Source: a virus
Length of the DNA stretch: 37,256 nt
Virus record (IMG/VR): IMGVR_UViG_3300042303_000050
Coordinates: 1 to 37,256 of that record
Reading direction: 5' to 3' (one strand)
A program made the position numbers and the translations under genes. Below are positions 7,381-15,167 of the stretch, one piece after another; the first letter of the stretch is position 1; the number at the start of each line of letters is the position of its first letter. The notes beneath the pieces were generated by a model. The model saw nothing but the letters and a program-made list of their open reading frames with translations. It was not told the DNA's origin and ran no database searches.

Positions 7381-9685
7381 GTTTCGGAAAGATCTGGCGC
7401 AATGCCGGCACCAAAAGCCGCGGCGCCTTGACGGTGCGATCACTTGGCGGGTCCATCAGCCACCTACCTTTATCGTCCAAATAGCCCTCCTCTCGATACC
7501 ACTCCTGCAAGGCATCCCATACGCGCTTTGTTGATACTTGAGCACCCTCTTCATAGGTGAGTCCGATAGAGTCGCAGAAGTCCCAAAGATGGCAGCTGGC
7601 TCTTCTAACGTCCTGCATTGCTTGGCTTCCGGTTGTGTAATCAATGCCATCTGCAATGCTGAGCGCCATGCCTTCAAGCAACCAATTCAGGAATGATGGA
7701 CATATTTGCTGCTGGATGAAGTCGGGATCGTCCTTGAGCTTTGGGTCTGCTTGAAGGTGGTTGGGTTCGGTAGGCGTTGCCATGAAGGTCTTACGAAATT
7801 TGAATACATGAAACCGTGTTTCAATGGCAGCCTGCTCACCAGTTAGCGATGGATCCTTGTTGAGGTTGAAGACAAACAAAGACGACGGAACAAACTGCGA
7901 CTCCTGTACGCCTTTGAGTTCATATGACAGCTCCTCGCCACTGATGGCAGCCTTCAATGACTGGAGGTTGTCAATACTGACAAACTGCGAGTTTTCGCTT
8001 GACCAGTTCACTGAGGCGCCGCGTAATGGCGCGATTGGAAACTTACGGCCCTGGTCGTATTGACGGAAGTCGGCAAGCGTGCAGCTCGTGAAATTACGAC
8101 TGCCAAGAGTATCCCGCAGTGCAGTGCGGATGGTGTCCTTGCCGTTGCTGCCTTCACCGATCATCAGCACGGCACGTGGCCTGCCTCGTGTGGCGCGGTA
8201 TTTAATGAGGTCAAGCCCACTGCCGAGAATGCGTTGCAATGTGTCACGGTCACCGGGCTCTACGGCTTCAAGCAGCCGCCATAGGTGCTGGGCGTTGGCT
8301 TCAGGGTCGTAGTCGTAAGCAGTGACGTAGGTGAAGGCAACTGCAGGGCTGTGCGGCGTAAAGGTCAAATCCAGCTTGCGGCCAGACCATGCCCATGCCA
8401 CCACGCCATTGCGGCAGTTGATGGCATTGGCTGGGTTGACGTCAACCGGCTTAAGCAGTCGCCTCATCCATTGCAGCGCTTCATCCACGTAACGCGGCCT
8501 GCGCCATGGGTATGTGGTGGCGCCTTGCTGGTTGATGACATGCAGCATGGAGAGGAATGCCGCGAGCTTTGGCGCTAGCTCTTCATCCGGCTTGGCTTGG
8601 TAATGGGTGCCGCTCCAGCAGTGCAGTACGCCATCAACGCAAATCCAGCGCTCACGGGGATGGCAGAACACGTGCTCAACTGCAAGCTCTAACCATTCGG
8701 TGCCGGACTTGTCGTAAAGCTGCAGGTTGACTACTTCACCATCATCACCACCAGCAGGCTCTAGGCGGTGACGCTGCGGCGCAAGCATCGGCAGCGCTGG
8801 CCGCCAACCGTGATGACGCGCCCAGTACCAAAACGTTCCAGCATTGATGCGGTCACCACCTGATGTGGCGATTTGCTGCAGCCCTTGCCATTGCGGGCTG
8901 TGCTGCTGCATCAAGTCAATGGCCTGCTCAGCGCTATTGCAGGCTTGGATCAATCCCCAGAAGATATTGCGGTAGATGTGATAGGTGCCGGACCCTGGCA
9001 CGCGAGGTGGTATTGACGCAAGCGCTTCACGGATCTCATCAATGCCGCGCTCTGTGGGTTCTACGTAGTGCTGCGCCGGTTTTTCGTGTTGGTAATAAGC
9101 CTCATTGGGTAGAACGGCTTCAATATCGGAGACGCTGTAGCGATGGCCAGCACTGGTGACCATGCGGCACATCTCACCAAGGCTGCCATCGGACTCGGCG
9201 TAGTAGCTGCCAGGCAGCCGCATGACGCGGGATGAGTTCTTGATGCTGCGGTCTGCATCGCAGTAATCAAGCAACCGCCCTTGCACTAGCTCCCAATGGG
9301 CTGGTGTGATTGGGTCTGCTAGCACCCAGTAGCTGTGGATGGATTTACCGCCGGTATTGATCTGAAACGTTGGTTCCGGCAGCCCTAGCTCTTGCCATGC
9401 GGTGAGCTGCCATTCGCGCGGGCGATCATCCCACTCGGCAAAGAACGCACGGCAGGCTGTGATTTCAGCATTGGTGTCGCCGCCATCGTTGATGACGACA
9501 TAAACGCCGCGGCCTTCGGATTGCCACTGCTTGATCAGCGGCTTGCGAGCGCCACCTTTGCGGCCTTTGTCGTTTGGCTTGTCGGGATGCAGTCGGTGCA
9601 GAAAAGCACGCAGGCGGATGGTGCCTGCCGGTTTGCCGAGTAAGGCGATAAACCGACGGGCTTCGTCAAAATCAACTTCCTTCAT
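7307..9685 (-). CDS. Primase-helicase (primase-polymerase-like N-terminus, SF3/D5-type helicase C-terminus)
   Basis: 792 residues, ATG at 9685. The N-terminal third resembles RepB/AEP-type primase modules: GVYVVINDGG, FFAEWDD near residue 87, TGGKSIHSYWVL near 112, and SRVMRLPGSYY near 152. A middle linker precedes a superfamily 3 helicase: Walker A GEGSNGKDT at 510-518, a Walker-B-like ASVNWSSENS segment, and the sensor-like SLFVFNLNKDPSL region. The arrangement matches phage D5-type primase-helicases that lay down primers and unwind DNA at the fork. The C-terminal ~100 residues (TKRVWDALQEWYREEGYLDD) look like a winged-helix tail. It sits immediately beside the repeat array, which supports a role at an origin. 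Overlap with the upstream RHH gene is 4 bp. Confidence 0.9.
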   Translation of the reverse strand: MKEVDFDEARRFIALLGKPAGTIRLRAFLHRLHPDKPNDKGRKGGARKPLIKQWQSEGRGVYVVINDGGDTNAEITACRAFFAEWDDRPREWQLTAWQELGLPEPTFQINTGGKSIHSYWVLADPITPAHWELVQGRLLDYCDADRSIKNSSRVMRLPGSYYAESDGSLGEMCRMVTSAGHRYSVSDIEAVLPNEAYYQHEKPAQHYVEPTERGIDEIREALASIPPRVPGSGTYHIYRNIFWGLIQACNSAEQAIDLMQQHSPQWQGLQQIATSGGDRINAGTFWYWARHHGWRPALPMLAPQRHRLEPAGGDDGEVVNLQLYDKSGTEWLELAVEHVFCHPRERWICVDGVLHCWSGTHYQAKPDEELAPKLAAFLSMLHVINQQGATTYPWRRPRYVDEALQWMRRLLKPVDVNPANAINCRNGVVAWAWSGRKLDLTFTPHSPAVAFTYVTAYDYDPEANAQHLWRLLEAVEPGDRDTLQRILGSGLDLIKYRATRGRPRAVLMIGEGSNGKDTIRTALRDTLGSRNFTSCTLADFRQYDQGRKFPIAPLRGASVNWSSENSQFVSIDNLQSLKAAISGEELSYELKGVQESQFVPSSLFVFNLNKDPSLTGEQAAIETRFHVFKFRKTFMATPTEPNHLQADPKLKDDPDFIQQQICPSFLNWLLEGMALSIADGIDYTTGSQAMQDVRRASCHLWDFCDSIGLTYEEGAQVSTKRVWDALQEWYREEGYLDDKGRWLMDPPSDRTVKAPRLLVPALRQIFPKLASDRGSGKSRERLISGLKLDLWS

Positions 9686-9858
9686 GCCTGCCCCTTGGGT
9701 TCCGGCATGGTGATCGCGCCATCGCCATGCAATCGGATGGCGTGCTCCAGCAGCAGTCGGATGGCAGCGCTGCGTGAGAGCGTGTCACCACGCCAAGAAT
9801 CCAGCCATTGCAGCTGGTTTGGCGCTAAGCGCAGAGGTATTGGTCGAGCTAATGGCAT
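9682..9858 (-). CDS. Small ribbon-helix-helix-like protein
   Basis: 58 residues from ATG 9858 (MPLARPIPLRLAPNQLQWLD). The pattern is strand (ARPIPLRLAP), helix (NQLQWLDSWRG), turn (DTLSRSAA), helix (IRLLLEHAIRLHG), which fits RHH regulators. It is the first gene of the minus-strand unit and overlaps the primase-helicase start. It faces the plus-strand early operon across a ~70-bp divergent intergenic region, so it may repress one or both. It differs in sequence from the other RHH-like protein at 6709-6990. Confidence 0.72.
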   Translation of the reverse strand: MPLARPIPLRLAPNQLQWLDSWRGDTLSRSAAIRLLLEHAIRLHGDGAITMPEPKGQA

Positions 9859-9876
9859 CGGGTTCCGGCTGGATGC

Positions 9877-9905
9877 TTGACAAGCGTATACGGTTAGTCT
9901 ACGGT
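9877..9905 (+). promoter_or_regulatory. Sigma-70-type promoter for the plus-strand early operon
   Basis: TTGACA (9877-9882), 17-bp spacer, TACGGT (9900-9905). The -35 box is perfect and the -10 box keeps T, A and final T. The predicted start, around 9911-9913, is about 15 bp before ATG 9928. It lies in the short region between divergent transcription units, where a promoter is required. Confidence 0.6.
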
Positions 9906-9927
9906 GTGCAAGCCACACGGCACTGCT

Positions 9928-10092
9928 ATGGATCACATCCCCAAAATCATTCAGATTTCAACCAACAGCAGCGATGAAGGCAAAACGTGCCTTTACGCGC
10001 TTGACAGCGATGGTGACGTATGGGATTTGCAATGGACAAGAGAGGGTTGGATTTGGGTTTGCGTTGGTTCACCTTTTAACGGTGCCCAATGA
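9928..10092 (+). CDS. Small protein, first gene of early operon, unknown
   Basis: 54 residues from ATG 9928 (MDHIPKIIQISTNSSDEGK); an in-frame start at 9904 is upstream of the likely transcription start. The second half, CLYALDSDGDVWDLQWTREG, reads like a beta-hairpin with alternating aromatic residues. The stop overlaps the next start as ATGA (10089-10092), so it is translationally coupled to the helicase-methylase. Being first behind the early promoter it may be an immediate-early host-interaction protein, but there is no direct evidence. Confidence 0.6.
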   Translation: MDHIPKIIQISTNSSDEGKTCLYALDSDGDVWDLQWTREGWIWVCVGSPFNGAQ

Positions 10093-12347
10093 CCTACCAA
10101 GAGTTCCTAGCTTCCAAATCCACTGCAGCACCTGCCGCCGGCTTTGACCCGCAGCAGTTCACCGCGCCGCTGTTCCCGTTTCAGCGGGACATCGTGACCA
10201 TGGCTTGCCGTGTTGGCAAGTTCTGCATCTGGGCTGACTGCGGCATGGGCAAAACCGCCATGCAGCTTGAGTGGGCACATCAGGTGCATCAGCACACTGG
10301 CGGCAACGTGCTGGTGCTCGCACCGCTTGCCGTGGCGCATCAAACCGTGCGCGAGGGCAGCAAGTTCGGCATCCCATGCTCGTTTGCTGCCACGCAGTCC
10401 GAGGTGGAGCCCGGCATCACGATCACCAACTACGAGAAGCTGAGCCACTTCGACCCATCCGCCTTCGACGGCGTGGTGCTAGATGAGAGCAGCATCCTCA
10501 AGGCATATACGGGCAAGATCCGCAATCAGATCATCGAGTCGTTCAGCCTCACTCCATACCGCCTGGCCTGCTCAGCCACACCAGCACCCAACGACCACAT
10601 GGAGCTTGGCAACCATGCCGAATTCATCGGCGTGATGACCCGCACTGAGATGCTGGCCATGTTTTTTGTGCATGACGGCGGCGACACCGCTAAGTGGCGG
10701 CTCAAGGGTCACGCGCGGGACAAGTTCTGGGAGTGGGTCTGCAGCTGGGCGGTGACCATCCGCAAGCCGTCAGACCTTGGCTACGAGGACGGTAACTTCA
10801 TCCTGCCGGCACTGCAGATCCAAGACTGCACGGTTGAGACGCCACGCGAGGCAACAGCAGGTGACGACGGCCAGATGGCGCTGTTTGCCATGGAGGCCCG
10901 CACGCTTAACGACCAACGCAAGGTGCGCAAGGCCAGCCTGCAGCTCCGCGTTGCAGCCGCTGCCACCCTGGCCAACAGCAACACGGATCAGTGGTTGGTG
11001 TGGTGTGACCTCAACGACGAAAGCAAGGCGCTCACTGCTGCCATCCATGGCGCTGTCGAGGTGTCTGGCTCAGACTCCGACGATCACAAGCGGCAAGCTG
11101 CTATCGACTTCCAAGACGGCAAGATCCGCGTGTTAGTTAGCAAGCCCAGCATCTTTGGTTTTGGCCTCAACTTTCAGCGGTGCCACAACGTCGCATTTGT
11201 TGGTCTGTCGCACAGCTACGAGGCGTTCTATCAAGCCATCCGTCGGTGCTGGCGATTCGGGCAAGATCAGCCCGTCAACGCTCACATCATTTACGACGTG
11301 GCAGAAGGCCGCGTGATCGACAACATCCGCCGCAAGGAAGCGGACAGCATCCAAATGGCCCAATCAATGGTTGAAATCATGAAGCAACAAACCATGGAAC
11401 AACTCAAAAAGATCCAGCGCCAAGTGGCGCCGCACATCACTGAGCACAAGTCCGGCGATGGATGGGACATGTATATGGGCGATTGCGTGGAGAGCATCAA
11501 GCAGCTCGACAGTAACTCCATCCACTACAGCATCTTCAGCCCGCCGTTCGCGTCGCTTTATACCTACAGCAACAGCGACCGCGACATGGGCAACAGCCGC
11601 ACTGAGCAGGAGTTCTTCGATCACTTCGCATTCCTTGCCAGCGAGCTGCACCGCGTGATGATGCCCGGCAGACTGATCAGCTTCCACTGCATGAATCTGC
11701 CCAGCAGCAAAGAACGCGATGGCTTCATCGGCGTGAAAGACTTCCGCGGCGACATGCTGCGCATCTTCCAGGCTGCTGGTTTCGTGTTCCATAGCGAGGT
11801 GTGCATCTGGAAGGATCCGGTCACCGCAATGCAGCGCACCAAGGCAATCGGCCTGCTGCACAAGCAAGTGCGTAAGGACTCTGCGCTCAGCCGCCAAGGC
11901 ATCCCTGACTACCTCGTCACCGTGCGCAAGCTGGGCGACAACCCAGAGCCAGTAGTCGGCCCGTTCACGGAGTTTGCTGGTGAGAATCCACCATCCAAAA
12001 GCGGCGACCCGATTAAGGACTCGATCAACATCTGGCAGCGTTACGCCAGCCCCGTGTGGATGGATATCAACCCATCCGACACGCTGCAATATCGCAGCGC
12101 ACGCGCCAATGAGGATGAACGCCACATCTGCCCGCTGCAACTCGAGGTGATCCGCCGCGGCCTGCAGCTATGGAGCAACCCAGGCGACGTGGTGCTGTCG
12201 CCGTTCGCCGGCATCGGCAGCGAGGGCTACTGCAGCATCCAAGCCGGGCGCCAGTTTGTCGGGTTTGAGCTGAAGCCTTCGTATTTCAACTGCGCGGTCA
12301 AAAACCTGACTGAGGTGGCCAGCAATCGTCAAGGAGTGCTGGTGTGA
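10089..12347 (+). CDS. SNF2-like helicase fused to beta-class DNA methyltransferase
   Basis: 752 residues. Residues 1-430 form an SF2/SNF2-type ATPase: Q-like FPFQRDIV (29-36), Walker A CGMGKT (51-56), DESS in place of DEAH (132-135), SATPAP (163-168), and motif VI YQAIRRCWRFGQ near 381-392. Residues about 455-745 form an amino-methyltransferase in beta order: MYMGDCVESIKQL at the start, catalytic SPPF (484-487), and a C-terminal AdoMet site SPFAGIGSEG (704-713) followed by FVGFELKPSYF. It would methylate adenine N6 or cytosine N4, with the ATPase remodelling or tracking DNA. Such fusions occur in other phages and protect phage DNA or aid replication. No cognate restriction gene is certain here. 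Confidence 0.9.
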   Translation: MTYQEFLASKSTAAPAAGFDPQQFTAPLFPFQRDIVTMACRVGKFCIWADCGMGKTAMQLEWAHQVHQHTGGNVLVLAPLAVAHQTVREGSKFGIPCSFAATQSEVEPGITITNYEKLSHFDPSAFDGVVLDESSILKAYTGKIRNQIIESFSLTPYRLACSATPAPNDHMELGNHAEFIGVMTRTEMLAMFFVHDGGDTAKWRLKGHARDKFWEWVCSWAVTIRKPSDLGYEDGNFILPALQIQDCTVETPREATAGDDGQMALFAMEARTLNDQRKVRKASLQLRVAAAATLANSNTDQWLVWCDLNDESKALTAAIHGAVEVSGSDSDDHKRQAAIDFQDGKIRVLVSKPSIFGFGLNFQRCHNVAFVGLSHSYEAFYQAIRRCWRFGQDQPVNAHIIYDVAEGRVIDNIRRKEADSIQMAQSMVEIMKQQTMEQLKKIQRQVAPHITEHKSGDGWDMYMGDCVESIKQLDSNSIHYSIFSPPFASLYTYSNSDRDMGNSRTEQEFFDHFAFLASELHRVMMPGRLISFHCMNLPSSKERDGFIGVKDFRGDMLRIFQAAGFVFHSEVCIWKDPVTAMQRTKAIGLLHKQVRKDSALSRQGIPDYLVTVRKLGDNPEPVVGPFTEFAGENPPSKSGDPIKDSINIWQRYASPVWMDINPSDTLQYRSARANEDERHICPLQLEVIRRGLQLWSNPGDVVLSPFAGIGSEGYCSIQAGRQFVGFELKPSYFNCAVKNLTEVASNRQGVLV

Positions 12348-13000
12348 TGCAGCTCCGCCCCTACCAACAGCAACTAATCAACGACATCCGCCTGCAGTAT
12401 CAGCTAGGGCACAAATCTGTGCTTGCGGTGCTGCCCACCGGAGGCGGCAAGCGGTATGATTCCGTTGCCCGCAACTGTTGGACGATGCCCGGCACCTGCA
12501 AAATTGAAGGCTGCGACAAGCCAGTGGACAGTCACGGTATGTGCGGAATGCACGCCCAGCGCGTGCGTCGCTACGGCGACCCGCACTACATCACCCCCGA
12601 ACAGTCACGCCGAGCTAAAAACCGCGCAGCGCAGCTTGCTCGTGTTGAATCCGTCAAGGAAACGACCTATCGCAAGCGACATGGGCGCCACGAGCATCGC
12701 GTTGTAGCTGAGCAGATGATTGGTCGACCGCTTGAACGCGGAGAAATCGTGCATCACATTGATGGCAACAAGCACAACAACGATCCATCAAACTTGATGG
12801 TGATGACGCAAGACCATCACATCAGAGAGCATTTAGCGCCTGATGCCAAACCTATTGAGTGGAGCGGGCGGGCTATGTATCCGAAAGATTGGGCGACAGA
12901 GTTTGGCATTAGCGTTCAGCGTTTTTACGGCAGGCGCCGCGCCGGTTGGTCTATGGAGCGCATTGCATCAACACCGATCCGCAAATGGGCTAAGCAATGA
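12347..13000 (+). CDS. Helicase N-terminal fragment fused to HNH endonuclease (likely homing type)
   Basis: 217 residues from ATG 12347 (TGATG overlap with the upstream stop; GTG at 12344 is also possible). Residues 1-35 are a copy of the start of the next helicase (LRPYQQQLINDIRLQYQL, then VLAVLPTGGGK) and break off exactly after the P-loop Lys. From about residue 47 comes a Cys/His finger (CKIEGCDKPVDSHGMCGMH), then an HNH domain (EHRVVAEQMIGRPLERGE and VHHIDGNKHNNDPSNLMVMT), then a DNA-binding tail (WATEFGISVQRFYGRRRAGW). HNH proteins of this type are free-standing or intron/intein homing nucleases. The fragment cannot be an ATPase. An internal ATG at 12485 might start the nuclease alone. 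The stop overlaps the next helicase start (ATGA). Confidence 0.88.
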   Translation: MQLRPYQQQLINDIRLQYQLGHKSVLAVLPTGGGKRYDSVARNCWTMPGTCKIEGCDKPVDSHGMCGMHAQRVRRYGDPHYITPEQSRRAKNRAAQLARVESVKETTYRKRHGRHEHRVVAEQMIGRPLERGEIVHHIDGNKHNNDPSNLMVMTQDHHIREHLAPDAKPIEWSGRAMYPKDWATEFGISVQRFYGRRRAGWSMERIASTPIRKWAKQ

Positions 13001-13107
13001 TTGATCTTCGCCCTTATCAACAGCAGTTAGTTAATGAAATACGCGGCCAGTATCAGTTAAGCCGCAAATCGGTTCTTGCCGTGCTCAGCACTGGTGGCGG
13101 TAAGACT
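12455..13107 (+). mobile_element. Probable homing element: HNH gene plus a recoded 5' end of the target helicase
   Basis: The inserted block runs from the break in helicase copy A (after the GGGK codon at 12452-12454) through the HNH gene and on into copy B of the helicase start (12997-13107). Copies A and B agree at 27 of 34 aligned residues (from the position before LRPYQ to the P-loop Lys), yet 15 of those 27 residues use different codons, so this is not a simple recent duplication. Copy B and the following ~70 bp look lower in GC than the rest of the helicase by eye. The right boundary is therefore uncertain and could extend to about 13200. No inverted repeats, target duplications or intron features are seen. 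The reading as an element that repairs the gene it interrupts is inference. Confidence 0.6.
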
Positions 13108-14355
13108 TACATTTTCAGCTACATCGCTCAACAAGCAAGCATTAAGGGAAACAGGGTTTTAATCCTTGTTCACAGGGCTGAACTGCTCGACCAAGCAAGC
13201 CGCAGCTTGCGCAACATGGACGTTGCCCACGGGTTGATTCAAGCCGGCAAGGCAATGGATCTATCCCGCACGGTGCAGATTGCCAGCGTGCAAACCGTTG
13301 CCCGTCGGCTACACATGCTGCCGCGTGATTTCTTCCAGCTCCTAGTGGTGGATGAGGCGCACCACACCACGGCTGGCACATGGGCCAAAACGGTTCAGCA
13401 CTTCCATAACGCCAAGCTGCTCGGCGTAACTGCAACACCGATCCGCTCAGATGGCCGCGGCCTAGGCGAGCACTATCAATCCATGGTGCAAGGCCCAACA
13501 GCGCAGCAGCTCACAGACGCAGGATTCCTTGCGGCTGCCAAGGTGCTGGCACCGCCTGGCTTTGACTCAACCGGCTTGCGTAAGCGCATGGGTGACTTCG
13601 ACCCCAAGGATGCTGAGCAGCGCGTCGGCACAATCATGGGTGACTGCCTTGGCCACTACCGCAAGCACCTGCCAGGCCAGACGGCAATCGCGTTCTGCTG
13701 CAGCGTGGCGCACGCGGAGGCAGTGGCAGCACTCTTCCAGTCAGCAGGCATCGCCGCAGCCAGTATTGACGGCAGCATGGATACTGCGCAGCGCCGGCAG
13801 TTGCTGCAGGACTTGGGCACCGGGAGGCTCAAGGTGCTGACCAGTTGCGCATTGATCGGTGAAGGCGTGGACGTGCCATCAGTCGGCGGCTGCATCCTGC
13901 TGCGGCCTACGGCATCAGTGGCGCTGCACCTGCAGATGATCGGCCGATGCCTGCGCCCGCAACCCGGCAAGCGCGCCGTAGTGCTCGACCACGTCGGCAA
14001 CACGCTCAGGATGGGACACCACTTAGAACCACGAGACTGGACCCTAGATGGCCTTAAAAAACGCGACCGCGAGGTAGCGCCATCGGTCAAGGTCTGCCCG
14101 CAGTGCTTTGCCACTAGTGCCAGTGCGGTGCAGGTATGCCGCGAATGCGGGCATGTATTTGCGCCACAGGAACGCCGCGAGCTGCAGCAGGTGGATGGGG
14201 AGTTGGTGGAGATGGCTGCACGCCAACGCAAGCGGGAGCAAGGCAGCGCCCAGTCCCTCGACGATCTACGCGAGCTAGCGCAGCAACGCGGCTACAAGCG
14301 AGGATGGGCCGAGAGGGTCTATCAGGCCAGACTGGCGAAGCGTTATGGCGGATGA
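12997..14355 (+). CDS. DEAH-type SF2 helicase with C-terminal zinc ribbon
   Basis: 452 residues, ATG 12997. Motifs in order: LRPYQQQLV (Q-like), Walker A STGGGKT (31-37), DEAH (119-122), GVTATP (143-148), SCALIGEGVDVPS, and motif VI QMIGRCLRP (313-321). A four-cysteine zinc ribbon follows: CPQC (367-370) and CREC (381-384). This is the common phage SF2 helicase related to the RecG/UvsW-like remodelling group; it probably unwinds branched or replicating DNA. The start is the second, recoded copy of a 5' end whose first copy is fused to the HNH gene. All helicase motifs are intact, so the enzyme should be active. The stop is followed directly by the VRR-NUC gene, so both are co-expressed. Confidence 0.92.
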   Translation: MIDLRPYQQQLVNEIRGQYQLSRKSVLAVLSTGGGKTYIFSYIAQQASIKGNRVLILVHRAELLDQASRSLRNMDVAHGLIQAGKAMDLSRTVQIASVQTVARRLHMLPRDFFQLLVVDEAHHTTAGTWAKTVQHFHNAKLLGVTATPIRSDGRGLGEHYQSMVQGPTAQQLTDAGFLAAAKVLAPPGFDSTGLRKRMGDFDPKDAEQRVGTIMGDCLGHYRKHLPGQTAIAFCCSVAHAEAVAALFQSAGIAAASIDGSMDTAQRRQLLQDLGTGRLKVLTSCALIGEGVDVPSVGGCILLRPTASVALHLQMIGRCLRPQPGKRAVVLDHVGNTLRMGHHLEPRDWTLDGLKKRDREVAPSVKVCPQCFATSASAVQVCRECGHVFAPQERRELQQVDGELVEMAARQRKREQGSAQSLDDLRELAQQRGYKRGWAERVYQARLAKRYGG

Positions 14356-14709
14356 GTGACTGAGCAGCAAATCCAGCAGCACATACGCATCGCCTGCAGC
14401 AACGGTGACACGCGCCTGTTCCGCAATAACACCGGCACGCTCAAGGACGCCAATGGCCGCCCGGTTCAGTTCGGGCTGTGCAAGGGCAGCGCTGACCTGA
14501 TCGGCTGGAAGCGCGTCACCATCACGCCGGATATGGTCGGCACCCAAGTGGCGGTGTTCGCCTCCATAGAAGTCAAGACCGCAACCGGCAGGCTGCGCCC
14601 TGAGCAGCAGCAGTGGTTGGATGCGGTCCAGGCGGCTGGTGGCATTGCCGGCGTGGCACGCTCGGTCAGTGATGCGGAGACATTGTTAAGAGATGTTGCA
14701 CGGGGTTGA
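14356..14709 (+). CDS. VRR-NUC domain nuclease
   Basis: 117 residues with a GTG start at 14356, immediately after the helicase stop; the nearby ATG at 14352 is blocked by a stop. Motifs of the VRR-NUC (PD-(D/E)XK-type) family: N-terminal EQQIQQHIRIACSNGDTRLFRNN, KGSADLIGWK with the first metal-binding Asp, VFASIEVKTATGRLRPEQQQ with the E-x-K pair, and AGGIAGVARSVSDAE at the end. Phage stand-alone VRR-NUC proteins are structure-specific or nicking nucleases and often follow this type of helicase. It probably works with it in processing branched DNA during replication or recombination. Confidence 0.87.
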   Translation: MTEQQIQQHIRIACSNGDTRLFRNNTGTLKDANGRPVQFGLCKGSADLIGWKRVTITPDMVGTQVAVFASIEVKTATGRLRPEQQQWLDAVQAAGGIAGVARSVSDAETLLRDVARG

Positions 14710-14733
14710 TCAGGGTTGCCGATGGTGTAGGAT
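14706..14733 (+). promoter_or_regulatory. Promoter copy 1 (TTGATC-N16-TAGGAT)
   Basis: TTGATC at 14706-14711 and TAGGAT at 14728-14733, spaced by 16 bp and overlapping the VRR-NUC stop region. The same layout recurs at 15564-15591, with GGTTGA(T/C)C at the -35 and an identical ATGGTGTAGGAT at the -10 side, so the pattern is conserved beyond chance. It would drive the gene at 14964 through a long leader. Confidence 0.65.
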
Positions 14734-14963
14734 GACGTCACGAGGGGAGCGGCCCACTCGCAAAACTCAACCGCCGGGGAACAGAGCACACGACCCGTAA
14801 AAATCGAGCTCAACAGGGCCTGGATAAGCCCACACCGCCGGTTGGTCCGGCACACCATTGATCCTTGAAAACCGAATACTCGCGGGCGTCGTCCGCTCCG
14901 GTGGTGGCCTTCACCCGGCACCCATGAGTCCCGCCGGGGGCTCAACCACCAACCGGAGATCCC
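14734..14963 (+). other. Long structured leader in front of a small gene
   Basis: About 230 bases without a plausible gene between promoter copy 1 and ATG 14964. The sequence is GC-rich with several self-complementary parts: CCGGTTGGT near 14833 can pair with ACCAACCGG near 14950, just before the GGAG ribosome site, and GCCGGG / CCCGGC-like segments lie between. TGACGTCA, a perfect 8-bp palindrome, lies at its start. It could be a cis-regulatory RNA or encode a small RNA. No riboswitch class is recognised. Confidence 0.4.
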
Positions 14964-15161
14964 ATGGACGACATCACCCGCAACGCCCTCGCCCGCGAGG
15001 CCGAAACCGCAGCGTTAATCGCTGAGGTGGACGCGGCCTTCGAGGCGTGGAGCCGCTCCACCGAGCAGCTGCTCACGATGACCCAAGAGATCATCGCGCT
15101 GACTGACTCAATCGAGCACGATCTGGGCAACGCCCAGGCCGCGCTTGAGGAGTGGTTCTAA
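14964..15161 (+). CDS. Small acidic coiled-coil protein
   Basis: 65 residues, ATG 14964, with a GGAG ribosome site 7 bp upstream (ACCGGAGATCCC). The whole protein is a predicted acidic helix (LAREAETAALIAEVDAAFEA, then MTQEIIALTDSIEHDL). It has its own promoter, a long leader and a hairpin behind it, so it behaves as an independently regulated gene, unlike its operon neighbours. The family is unknown. Small acidic helical phage proteins are often host-protein inhibitors or DNA mimics; this is only a suggestion. Confidence 0.7.
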   Translation: MDDITRNALAREAETAALIAEVDAAFEAWSRSTEQLLTMTQEIIALTDSIEHDLGNAQAALEEWF

Positions 15162-15167
15162 GGGCGC

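Noticed and set aside
11364-12140. 258-codon minus-strand open frame
   Set aside because: It is a shadow of the methyltransferase half of the fusion gene, with skewed His/Val/Ala composition and no ribosome site.
12347-13107. Intein or group I intron at the helicase P-loop
   Set aside because: The insertion point fits intein preference, but the inserted frame does not begin with Cys or Ser, shows no splicing blocks, ends in a stop codon, and is followed by a fresh start codon. No intron core was recognised, and the upstream exon is repeated downstream, which splicing would not need.
13656-14231. 191-codon minus-strand open frame
   Set aside because: It is a shadow of the DEAH helicase, with Ser/Arg/Cys-rich composition typical of antisense frames.
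14466-14945. Minus-strand frame covering the long leader
   Set aside because: It overlaps the VRR-NUC gene antisense and has low-quality composition; the leader is better seen as untranslated RNA.
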